Positions 6,138 through 11,580 of a stretch of DNA of 11,580 bases are shown here, piece after piece. The notes beneath the pieces were generated by a model, which was not told the origin of the DNA, ran no database searches, and worked only from the letters and a program-made list of their open reading frames with translations. The position numbers and the translations under genes are program-made. Location: positions 1 through 11,580 of the forward strand of contig CAXMNX010000105.1 of NCBI GenBank assembly GCA_964194845.1. Direction: 5' to 3'. Positions within the stretch are counted from its first letter, which is position 1; each line of letters begins with the position of its first letter. The stretch is from CAXMNX01 sp964194845. GTDB taxonomy: Bacteria; Pseudomonadota; Alphaproteobacteria; Rhodobacterales; Rhodobacteraceae.

Positions 6138-7151
6138 GAACTGATCCTCAAACTTCTTCGCCAGATCCTCGATGTTCTCAGGCGGCCATTCCTCGACGTC
6201 CATGCCAAGGTGCAGACCCATGCCCGAAAGCACTTCCTTGATCTCGTTCAGCGATTTCCGACCGAAGTTCGGGGTGCGCAGCATCTCGGCTTCGGTTTTC
6301 TGGATCAGGTCGCCGATATAGACGATGTTGTCGTTCTTCAGGCAGTTCGCCGACCGGACCGAAAGCTCCAGTTCGTCCACTTTCTTCAGCAAAAGCGGGT
6401 TGAACTCGAGACCATCGTCGTCGTCCTGACGGGTTGCCGATTCCGGTTCGTCGAAGTTGACGAAGATCGAAAGCTGGTCCTGAAGGATCCGCGCGGCATA
6501 GGCCACGGCATCGTCCGGCGTCAGCGAGCCATCGGTTTCCAGCTTCAGCGTCAGTTTGTCATAGTCCAGAACCTGACCTTCACGGGTCGGCTGCACATCA
6601 TAGCTGACCTTCTTGACAGGCGAATAAATCGCATCGACCGGCACCAGGCCGATGGGCGCGTCTTCGGGGCGGTTCTTGTCAGCGGCGACATAGCCCTTGC
6701 CGGTGTTGACTGTCAGTTCGATGAAAAGATCTGCGCCTTCATCCAGGTGACAGATCACGTGATCCTTGTTCAGGATCTCGATACCGGCGGTTTCCGAGAT
6801 ATCGCCCCCGGTTACAACCTGCGGCCCTTTGACCGAGATCGAAAGGCGCTTTGGCCCTTCGACTTCCATGCGGATCGCGACGCCTTTCAGGTTCAACACG
6901 ATGTCGGTGACATCTTCGCGAACCCCGGCAACGCTCGAGAACTCGTGCAACACGTTGTCGATCTGCACGCTGCTGATTGCAGCACCTTGCAATGACGACA
7001 TCAGAACGCGTCGAAGCGCGTTTCCCAGCGTCAGGCCAAAACCACGCTCGAGCGGTTCAGCGATCACAGTTGCATTGCGAGCAGGGTCATTTCCCGGCTT
7101 CACTTCAAGCTGGGTCGGCTTGATCAGTTCTTGCCAATTTTTGTGGATCAT
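6135..7151 (-). CDS. rpoA: DNA-directed RNA polymerase alpha subunit
   Basis: A 338-residue alpha subunit. The N-terminal domain (about 1-235), which dimerises and assembles beta and beta-prime, starts MIHKNWQELIKP and contains EPLERGFGLTLGNALRRVLM. An acidic linker (RQDDDDG) leads to the C-terminal domain (about 250-325), which contacts UP elements and activators; RSANCLK places R266 at the E. coli R265 position. It ends with EEWPPENIEDLAKKFEDQF. The start at 7,151 was chosen over an upstream in-frame start at 7,238 because family proteins begin here and GAGGAG stands just before it. It lies 115 bases after rpsK; the gap holds a small hairpin (GGGCCG...CGGCCC, 7,226-7,247). Its stop codon is part of a palindrome. 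Confidence 0.98.
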   Translation of the reverse strand: MIHKNWQELIKPTQLEVKPGNDPARNATVIAEPLERGFGLTLGNALRRVLMSSLQGAAISSVQIDNVLHEFSSVAGVREDVTDIVLNLKGVAIRMEVEGPKRLSISVKGPQVVTGGDISETAGIEILNKDHVICHLDEGADLFIELTVNTGKGYVAADKNRPEDAPIGLVPVDAIYSPVKKVSYDVQPTREGQVLDYDKLTLKLETDGSLTPDDAVAYAARILQDQLSIFVNFDEPESATRQDDDDGLEFNPLLLKKVDELELSVRSANCLKNDNIVYIGDLIQKTEAEMLRTPNFGRKSLNEIKEVLSGMGLHLGMDVEEWPPENIEDLAKKFEDQF

Positions 7152-7266
7152 GTGGGTCTCCTCAATACTGGTTCGCGGCCCATGTCCAAGACTGCAAACG
7201 CCCCGAGGGTCAAAATGACGATGCCGGGCCGCATGCATTCACGGCCCAGTTGAAACTCAATATCCG

Positions 7267-7653
7267 TCAGACGCGACGGCGTTTTGGCGGACGGCAGCCG
7301 TTGTGGGCAATCGGCGTCACATCGCGGATAGACGTGATGGTGAAACCGACAGTGGCCAGCGCACGAAGCGCGGACTCGCGGCCCGAACCCGGACCCTGAA
7401 CCTCAACCTCAAGCGTTCTTACACCATGTTCCTGCGCCTTCTTGCCCGCGTCTTCAGCGGCCATCTGGGCGGCGTAAGGCGTCGACTTGCGGCTGCCCTT
7501 GAAGCCCATGGTCCCGGCCGACGACCAGGCAATTGCGTTGCCCTGGACGTCCGAGATCAGGATCTTGGTGTTGTTGAACGAAGAGCTTACATGCGCCACG
7601 CCGGTGGCGATGTTCTTCGATGGCTTTTTCTTGACGCGACGTTCACGTGCCAT
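7267..7653 (-). CDS. rpsK: 30S ribosomal protein S11
   Basis: A 128-residue S11, which sits on the platform of the small subunit near the mRNA exit. Family markers are GVAHVSSSFNNTKILISD at about 18-35, AGTMGFKGSRKSTPYAAQ at about 46-63, and the basic C-terminus AHNGCRPPKRRRV. Length is normal for alphaproteobacteria (about 128-130). The ATG at 7,651-7,653 begins 15 bases after the rpsM stop, so the two are transcribed together and probably translated in step. No anomalies are visible. Confidence 0.98.
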   Translation of the reverse strand: MARERRVKKKPSKNIATGVAHVSSSFNNTKILISDVQGNAIAWSSAGTMGFKGSRKSTPYAAQMAAEDAGKKAQEHGVRTLEVEVQGPGSGRESALRALATVGFTITSIRDVTPIAHNGCRPPKRRRV

Positions 7654-7668
7654 TGTCTGAGCCCTCCC

Positions 7669-8037
7669 CTATTTCTTCTTGCCAGCAATCGCCCGCGCAG
7701 GCCCCTTGCGGGTGCGGGCGTTGGTGTGCGTGCGCTGACCGCGCACGGGCAAGTTGCGACGATGGCGCAGGCCGCGATAGCAGCCAAGATCCATCAGGCG
7801 CTTGACGTTCATCTGAACTTCGCGGCGAAGGTCGCCTTCAACTTTGCAATTCGCGTCGATGTGTTCGCGGATGGCCAGAACCTCGGCATCGGAAAGCTCG
7901 TTCACGCGACGGGATGCGTCGATGTTCGTCGCTTCGCAGATCGCCCTGGCGGACGAAGGGCCAATTCCGGTGATGTAGGTGAGCGCGATCGGAACGCGCT
8001 TGGCGGTCGGGATATTGACGCCGGCAATACGTGCCAC
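7669..8037 (-). CDS. rpsM: 30S ribosomal protein S13 (GTG start)
   Basis: A 122-residue S13, a head protein of the small subunit that contacts tRNA and the 50S subunit. The N-terminus ARIAGVNIPTAKRVPIALTY, the helix-turn-helix region around ITGIGPSSARAIC, and the tail GQRTHTNARTRKGPARAIAG are unmistakable. The start is GTG at 8,035-8,037, with AAGGAAG just upstream; an in-frame longer reading to 8,127 exists but S13 always begins at this ARIAGV. It is the first gene of the rpsM-rpsK-rpoA-rplQ unit, downstream of a promoter at 8,195-8,223, with a structured leader of about 150 bases. Confidence 0.97.
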   Translation of the reverse strand: MARIAGVNIPTAKRVPIALTYITGIGPSSARAICEATNIDASRRVNELSDAEVLAIREHIDANCKVEGDLRREVQMNVKRLMDLGCYRGLRHRRNLPVRGQRTHTNARTRKGPARAIAGKKK

Positions 8038-8059
8038 GTGGGACTTCCTTCTCGTTGCG

Positions 8060-8119
8060 AGCCCGTGATCCCAGGCCCTTTTTTCACAACGTAAGCCCGA
8101 GGCAATGGGCCACGGGCTT
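8060..8119 (-). promoter_or_regulatory. rpsM leader with two mutually exclusive pairings
   Basis: On the minus strand AAGCCCG-T-GGC-CCATT-GCC-T-CGGGCTT (8,093-8,119) forms a 7+3 bp hairpin with one T-T mismatch. The 5' arm AGCCCGTG (8,111-8,118) is also perfectly complementary over 8 bases to CACGGGCT at 8,060-8,067, close to the rpsM ribosome-binding site. The first hairpin is not followed by a T tract. Switch-like control is inference. Confidence 0.4.
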
Positions 8120-8194
8120 GCGGTCATATCGGGGTGGTTCGTGAGACGGGGCGCGACCCCGGAAAAGCGAACCGATTCTCTTGCGAGATGGCGG

Positions 8195-8223
8195 TGTTTA
8201 GGAGGTTAACGGGGGGTGGTCAA
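8195..8223 (-). promoter_or_regulatory. Promoter of the rpsM-rpsK-rpoA-rplQ unit
   Basis: On the minus strand TTGACC (8,218-8,223), a 17-base spacer and TAAACA (8,195-8,200) form a good vegetative sigma-70 promoter, with a start near 8,187 and a leader of about 150 bases. The spacer begins with one base and a run of six C, as in the rplO promoter at 11,289-11,318. Confidence 0.7.
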
Positions 8224-8372
8224 GGGGGTGGTGGAGGCAGTCAAAGATTTTCTGTTTCCGCAATTAGTAACACCAACACTTCACCGTTGTGACTCGCTGA
8301 AATCCAGCAACCACGATCTGAGAATACATTGAATATTCTAGTCAGTTCTGAATTCAGTCTTCTCTTTTCCAG

Positions 8373-8609
8373 CTATTCGATTCCGCCGCCGAAAAATGCG
8401 CCGAGCCCAACGGTCGCAAGCATTCCACGTCCGAACTCACTTTCCGAGTCAATCAGATCGAAAATCGAGCCGAGCGCAGGAAATGCCCCAACACAGCAAA
8501 AATATTCAGCTAGTGGCTTGATGCCGCGACCCAACTTCGCTGTGAATTCGCCATAACGTTCTGCTTGATACTGAAGACTCTTGTCGCTCTCGGCGAGTTC
8601 GAGATTCAA
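8373..8609 (-). CDS. Hypothetical 78-residue protein after adk
   Basis: An open frame directly after adk. The only possible start is TTG at 8,607-8,609, overlapping the adk stop as TTGA, so it would depend on coupled translation. The product starts with a charged, helical-looking half (LELAESDKSLQYQAERYGEF) and continues with two Gly-rich hydrophobic stretches, AEYFCCVGAFPALGSIF and GMLATVGLGAFFGGG, that could be membrane segments. Codon choice is more AT-rich than in adk (TAT, TTT, TGT, GTT), which may mark a foreign or decaying gene. I do not recognise a family and the rplO-secY-adk unit does not normally carry such a gene. If it is not real, the gap between rpsM and adk is 568 bases. The remaining stretch 8,224-8,372 shows only short palindromes (CTGAATTCAG at 8,348-8,357) and no clear terminator. 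Confidence 0.35.
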   Translation of the reverse strand: MNLELAESDKSLQYQAERYGEFTAKLGRGIKPLAEYFCCVGAFPALGSIFDLIDSESEFGRGMLATVGLGAFFGGGIE

Positions 8610-9250
8610 CCGCCCAAAACTCCCGCAATCCCGCTCGCGACCTCATCAATCTCGCCCAGCCCCTGCACCGGGCGCAGCTTGCCCTTGGCGTGGAAATACC
8701 CAAGCAACGGCGAGGTTTTCTTGTAATATTCCATCAGCCGCGTGCGCAGGCTTTCTTCATTATCATCCGCACGGCGTTTGAAATCAGCCGCGCCGCAGTG
8801 GTCGCATTTCCCGTCGCCCGGGATAGGCTTGGTGATGTCGTTAAAGACTTCACCGCAATTGCCGCAGGTCGACCGCGCGGTGATGCGGCTCACCAGTGCG
8901 TTGTCGTCCACTTCCATCGCAACCACATGGGCCAGCGACGTGCCGTGCTGATCCAGGATCTCGCCCAGCGCATCGGCCTGCGCCAGCGTCCGGGGAAAGC
9001 CGTCAAAGATGAACCCGCCGCCGTGGTCGCCTTCAAGCTTTTCCTCGATCAGCCCGATCACGATCTCGTCGGTCACCAGTTCGCCCGCGTCCATGATCGC
9101 GGCTACCTTTTGGCCCATATCCGTGCCCGAGGTGCGCGCCTCGCGCAGCATATCGCCGGTCGAGAGTTGTATCATACCGCGGCCGTCGACAAGGATCCGC
9201 GCTTGCGTTCCCTTCCCGGCCCCCGGTGGCCCAAGCAGTATGATGTTCAT
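8606..9250 (-). CDS. adk: Adenylate kinase, zinc-LID type
   Basis: A 214-residue adenylate kinase, interconverting ATP + AMP and 2 ADP in the cytoplasm. The P-loop GPPGAGKGT is at 7-15, STGDMLR at 30-36 belongs to the AMP site, DGFPRT at 83-88 is the family signature, and RRADDNEE at 159-166 closes the LID. The LID contains four cysteines, C129, C132, C149 and C152, in two CxxC pairs, which indicates a structural zinc site as in Gram-positive enzymes rather than the His/Ser/Asp/Thr version of E. coli. The ATG overlaps the secY stop by 4 bases (ATGA), the usual secY-adk coupling. Confidence 0.98.
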   Translation of the reverse strand: MNIILLGPPGAGKGTQARILVDGRGMIQLSTGDMLREARTSGTDMGQKVAAIMDAGELVTDEIVIGLIEEKLEGDHGGGFIFDGFPRTLAQADALGEILDQHGTSLAHVVAMEVDDNALVSRITARSTCGNCGEVFNDITKPIPGDGKCDHCGAADFKRRADDNEESLRTRLMEYYKKTSPLLGYFHAKGKLRPVQGLGEIDEVASGIAGVLGG

Positions 9251-10608
9251 CGGCGCGCTGTCCCCTTGCCTTTGCCGCCGCGCCGTTTGCCGCGCAGCTG
9301 GCTTTTCTCGATCAGCCCTTCATATTGATGGGCCAGAAGATGAGACTGGACCTGTTGGATAAAGTCCATCCCCACCGAGACGATGATCAAGATCGACGTG
9401 CCGCCAAAGAACGCAGTAATAGCCAGGTTGCCGCGAACAATCTCGGGGATCAGCACCACCAGTGCCAGATAGGACGAGCCCAGAACCAGCGTGCGGGTCA
9501 CGACATATTCTAAGTATTCCTCGGTCTTCTTGCCGGGCCGGATGCCGGGCACAAATCCGTTCTGGTTTTTCAGGTTCTCGGCCACATCCTCGGGCTTGAA
9601 GGCCACGTTGAAGGTGTAGAAATACGTGAAGAACATCACCATTCCGGCGAAAAACATCAGGTAAAGCGGCTGGCCGGGACCAAAATAGGCAAGGATCCAC
9701 GACATCACCGGCCCGGTCTGGCTGCCCGAGAACGTGCTGAGCGTCGTCGGCAGCAACAAAAGCGATGTGGCAAAAATTGCCGGGATCACGCCTGCGGGGT
9801 TCACCTTGACCGGCAAATGCGACGACCCGCCGTCGTAAACCTTCATGCCGACCTGGCGGCGCGGATACTGGATGTGAATTTTCCTTAAACTTCGCTCCAT
9901 AAAGACCACGAAGACCAGCGTTGCCAGCAGCATAAGAAGGATGCCGACGATCACCGCCGACGACAGCGCGCCGGACCGGCCTTGCGCCAGGAATTGCGCC
10001 AAGGCGCTTGGCAGCTCGGCGATAATGCCGACATAGATAACAAGCGAGATACCGTTGCCGACGCCGCGCGCGGTAATCTGCTCGCCCAGCCACATCAGGA
10101 ACATGGTGCCGCCGACCAGCGTGATCACCGTGGAGGCGCGGAAGAACCAGCCGGGATCGGTGACCAGATCACCGGCTTCCATCGACACAGCAAGCCCGTA
10201 GGCCTGCACGGTGGCCAGAAATACCGTGCCGTAGCGCGTGTATTGAGTGATCTTGCGGCGGCCGGTCTCGCCTTCTTTCTTCAGCTGTTGCAGCGGCGGC
10301 CACATCGACGACAGCAGCTGAACGATAATCGAGGCCGAAATGTAGGGCATGATGCCAAGGGCCAGGATACCCATGCGGCTAAGCGCGCCACCGGTGAACA
10401 TCCCCAAAACGCCAACAACACCGCCCGCCGCCTGCTCCATGAATTCGCGAAGCGCGTTGCCGTCGATCCCTGGCACCGGAATATAGGTGCCGATCCGATA
10501 GATGATCAGTAGGCCGATGGTGAAGAGAAGCCGTTGCCTAAGCTCGGTCGCCTTGCCCAACATCCCCCAACTGACGTTCGAGGCCATCTGTTCTGCTGCG
10601 GATGCCAT
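9247..10608 (-). CDS. secY: Preprotein translocase subunit SecY
   Basis: A 453-residue inner-membrane protein, the channel subunit of SecYEG, with ten predicted membrane segments. Recognisable blocks are LLIIYRIGTYIPVPGID at the first segment and plug region, GGALSRMGILALGIMPYISA around the second, GVGNGISLVIYVGI in the middle, and the cytoplasmic loop QYPRRQVGMKVY. PEDVAENLKNQNGFVPGIRP precedes the last segments, and the C-terminus is a strongly basic tail (RGKRRGGKGKG). The ATG at 10,606-10,608 is preceded by GAGAG; an internal ATG seven codons later is a less likely start. It lies 101 bases after rplO, a gap holding a strong hairpin, and is coupled to adk. Confidence 0.98.
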   Translation of the reverse strand: MASAAEQMASNVSWGMLGKATELRQRLLFTIGLLIIYRIGTYIPVPGIDGNALREFMEQAAGGVVGVLGMFTGGALSRMGILALGIMPYISASIIVQLLSSMWPPLQQLKKEGETGRRKITQYTRYGTVFLATVQAYGLAVSMEAGDLVTDPGWFFRASTVITLVGGTMFLMWLGEQITARGVGNGISLVIYVGIIAELPSALAQFLAQGRSGALSSAVIVGILLMLLATLVFVVFMERSLRKIHIQYPRRQVGMKVYDGGSSHLPVKVNPAGVIPAIFATSLLLLPTTLSTFSGSQTGPVMSWILAYFGPGQPLYLMFFAGMVMFFTYFYTFNVAFKPEDVAENLKNQNGFVPGIRPGKKTEEYLEYVVTRTLVLGSSYLALVVLIPEIVRGNLAITAFFGGTSILIIVSVGMDFIQQVQSHLLAHQYEGLIEKSQLRGKRRGGKGKGTARR

Positions 10609-10627
10609 GCGTCTCTCACTTTATGAA

Positions 10628-10661
10628 AGCGCCGCCAAACCGGTCTCCGGTCAGCGGCGCT
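10628..10661 (-). other. Two-tier hairpin between rplO and secY
   Basis: Arms AGCGCCGC (10,628-10,635) and GCGGCGCT (10,654-10,661) pair over 8 bp, with an inner ACCGG-TCT-CCGGT stem of 5 bp. On the minus strand it is followed only by TTTCAT and ends 19 bases before the secY ATG. It could act as a partial terminator or a processing and stability element that sets secY below rplO. Confidence 0.55.
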
Positions 10662-10709
10662 GGAATACCTGTGGGTTATTTAAGCGGCAAGCGGGCCGCT
10701 CACAAGGCG

Positions 10710-11195
10710 TTACTCGGTCGCGCCGTCGCTCTCTGGCGTGGATGTGACGTTCAGTGAACCGCCAGCCTTTTCAACCGCAGCCACCGCCGATTTCGAAGCA
10801 CCGGTGACGCTGATCGTCGCTTTGGCCAAAAATTCGCCCTTCGCCAGCACCCGAATGCCGTCTTTTTTGCGCCGGACGAGACCGCTTTCGATCAGGACGT
10901 CTTCGGTGATGTCCTTCTTGGCGTCGATCTTGCCTGCGTCGATAAACTTCTGGATCAGGCCCAGGTTAACGACAGCAAATGCCTTGCGGTTGGGCTTGTT
11001 GAAGCCGCGCTTCGGCAGACGCTGATAAAGCGGCATCTGACCGCCTTCAAAACCGTTGATCGCCACGCCCGAGCGGCTTTTCTGGCCCTTGATGCCTCGG
11101 CCAGCAGTCTTGCCCGTGCCGGATCCAGCACCGCGGCCAACGCGCTTGGCTTTTTTCGTGGCACCTTCGTTGTCGTGCAATTCATTGAGTTTCAT
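10710..11195 (-). CDS. rplO: 50S ribosomal protein L15
   Basis: A 161-residue L15, a late-assembling protein of the large subunit. It starts MKLNELHDNEGATKKAKRVG and has the glycine-rich GRGAGSGTGKTAGRGIKGQ, then GFEGGQMPLYQRLPKRGF at about 48-65 and a C-terminal KGEFLAKATISVTGASKSAV. The final acidic stretch is a short lineage tail. The ATG at 11,193-11,195 was chosen although the frame stays open to 11,420: all L15 proteins begin with this MKLNEL and AGGAG lies just before it. Normally rpmD (L30) is immediately upstream; here no such gene lies within 385 bases, and a promoter does. A 10-bp inverted repeat includes part of the start codon. Confidence 0.97.
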   Translation of the reverse strand: MKLNELHDNEGATKKAKRVGRGAGSGTGKTAGRGIKGQKSRSGVAINGFEGGQMPLYQRLPKRGFNKPNRKAFAVVNLGLIQKFIDAGKIDAKKDITEDVLIESGLVRRKKDGIRVLAKGEFLAKATISVTGASKSAVAAVEKAGGSLNVTSTPESDGATE

Positions 11196-11234
11196 ATCGC
11201 TTCTCCTAAGCCGGACGCGCCCCCGAAGCGATAT
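11194..11234 (-). promoter_or_regulatory. Inverted repeat masking the rplO start codon and ribosome-binding site
   Basis: ATATCGCTTC at 11,194-11,203 and GAAGCGATAT at 11,225-11,234 are perfect 10-bp arms around a 21-base loop. In the mRNA the 3' arm contains the AU of the start codon and the last G of the Shine-Dalgarno AGGAG, whose other bases lie at the loop edge. This is the geometry of a translational off-switch. The repeat is seen; the control is inferred. Confidence 0.5.
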
Positions 11235-11288
11235 AGGACGGCCACGGCGTTTCTTGGTTGTTGGGTGTGCTGTGGTGAGCACCGGAGG

Positions 11289-11318
11289 CGTATAGAAGGA
11301 ATTTGGGGGGGATTGCAA
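11289..11318 (-). promoter_or_regulatory. Promoter of the rplO-secY-adk unit
   Basis: On the minus strand TTGCAA (11,313-11,318), an 18-base spacer and TATACG (11,289-11,294). The layout hexamer, one base, a run of seven C, ten bases, -10 copies that of the rpsM promoter. The expected start near 11,281 leaves a leader of about 85 bases, which includes the start-codon hairpin. Confidence 0.55.
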
Positions 11319-11580
11319 GAGCGAGAAGGCAACGGTTGGATATGTTCGCTTTGCGGACAAACCCGAACTTCGCTCCTCGCCGTAAGATGAGAATGACGGC
11401 ACTTTTATCGCCGACTGCACTGCACAACGCTCTTTGCAATGCAGCGGAAAATGCGGCTGTGCACACCGCAGCGAAACACGGCCTCGGAACGACGCCAGTG
11501 CGGACTAATCTGCCACTGACAAAATCAACATGGTTGGATTCCGCGGCACCTGGCATGCATACGGTGCCGCAGAATTCATT
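11319..11580. other. Intergenic sequence upstream of rplO, no gene seen
   Basis: The minus-strand frame here (11,206-11,556) does not read like a protein and neither strand gives a recognisable product. It holds several short imperfect repeats: a hairpin at 11,344-11,368 (GTTCG...CGAAC), TGCACTGCA/TGCAATGCA at 11,416-11,443, and two copies of a GCAGCG-GAAA-like unit near 11,441 and 11,468. It reads as spacer built from degenerate repeats. Confidence 0.5.
11536..11577. repeat. 15-bp imperfect inverted repeat at the right edge
   Basis: GGATTCCGCGGCACC (11,536-11,550) and GGTGCCGCAGAATTC (11,563-11,577) pair at 13 of 15 positions around a 12-base loop containing GCATGC. No T run follows on either strand within the window. 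It may be the 3' end signal of the upstream gene or part of a small dispersed repeat. Confidence 0.5.

Noticed and set aside
5970..6995. Plus-strand frame of 341 codons
   Set aside because: Antisense to rpoA throughout; rpoA is certain and the antisense protein matches nothing I know.
7152..7238. N-terminal extension of rpoA by 29 codons
   Set aside because: RpoA proteins start at MIHKNWQEL and a GAGGAG site stands directly before that ATG.
11206..11556. Minus-strand frame of 116 codons upstream of rplO
   Set aside because: It contains the candidate rplO promoter and the repeats, has no conserved-looking segment and ends inside the rplO leader.

Overview
The window looks like the chromosome of a member of the Rhodobacterales (roseobacter group, Alphaproteobacteria). 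This rests on GC-rich coding, the gene order rplO-secY-adk-rpsM-rpsK-rpoA-rplQ, an ATP12-type F1 assembly chaperone, and a LuxR/LuxI pair of the roseobacter type. No lookup was possible, so the genus is left open. Every convincing gene lies on the minus strand, so transcription runs from high to low coordinates.

Right part (about 11,580 to 5,500) is the end of the ribosomal-protein cluster. A likely promoter at 11,289-11,318 drives rplO (L15), secY (translocon pore) and adk (adenylate kinase), possibly followed by an unrecognised 78-residue ORF. A second, similar promoter at 8,195-8,223 drives rpsM (S13), rpsK (S11), rpoA (RNA polymerase alpha) and rplQ (L17), closed by a clear intrinsic terminator at 5,498-5,533. 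Several inverted repeats sit at regulatory positions: over the rplO start codon, in the rpsM leader, between rplO and secY, and as three consecutive palindromes between rpoA and rplQ. rpmD, expected directly upstream of rplO, is not within the 385 bases available there.

Middle (about 5,510 to 3,826) is a quorum-sensing module: a lux-box-like 20-mer at 5,237-5,256, a luxR-type regulator with the full acyl-homoserine lactone (AHL) pocket signature, and a luxI-type synthase. The luxI reading frame is complete except for one in-frame TGA at codon 35, where the family has its conserved Trp. A strong ribosome-binding site and ATG follow that stop. The synthase is therefore either a very recent nonsense pseudogene, a truncated restart product, or a sequencing error. 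A short plus-strand ORF faces away from luxR on the other side of the box.

Left part (3,762 to 307) is a tight housekeeping run directly after luxI: rarA (replication-fork AAA+ ATPase), crcB (fluoride channel), rluC (23S rRNA pseudouridine synthase) and an ATP12 chaperone. The rluC-atp12 junction is a 4-base ATGA overlap. Read-through from luxRI could place these genes under quorum-sensing control. At the left edge is the first codon block of a secreted amino-acid-binding protein, probably aapJ.
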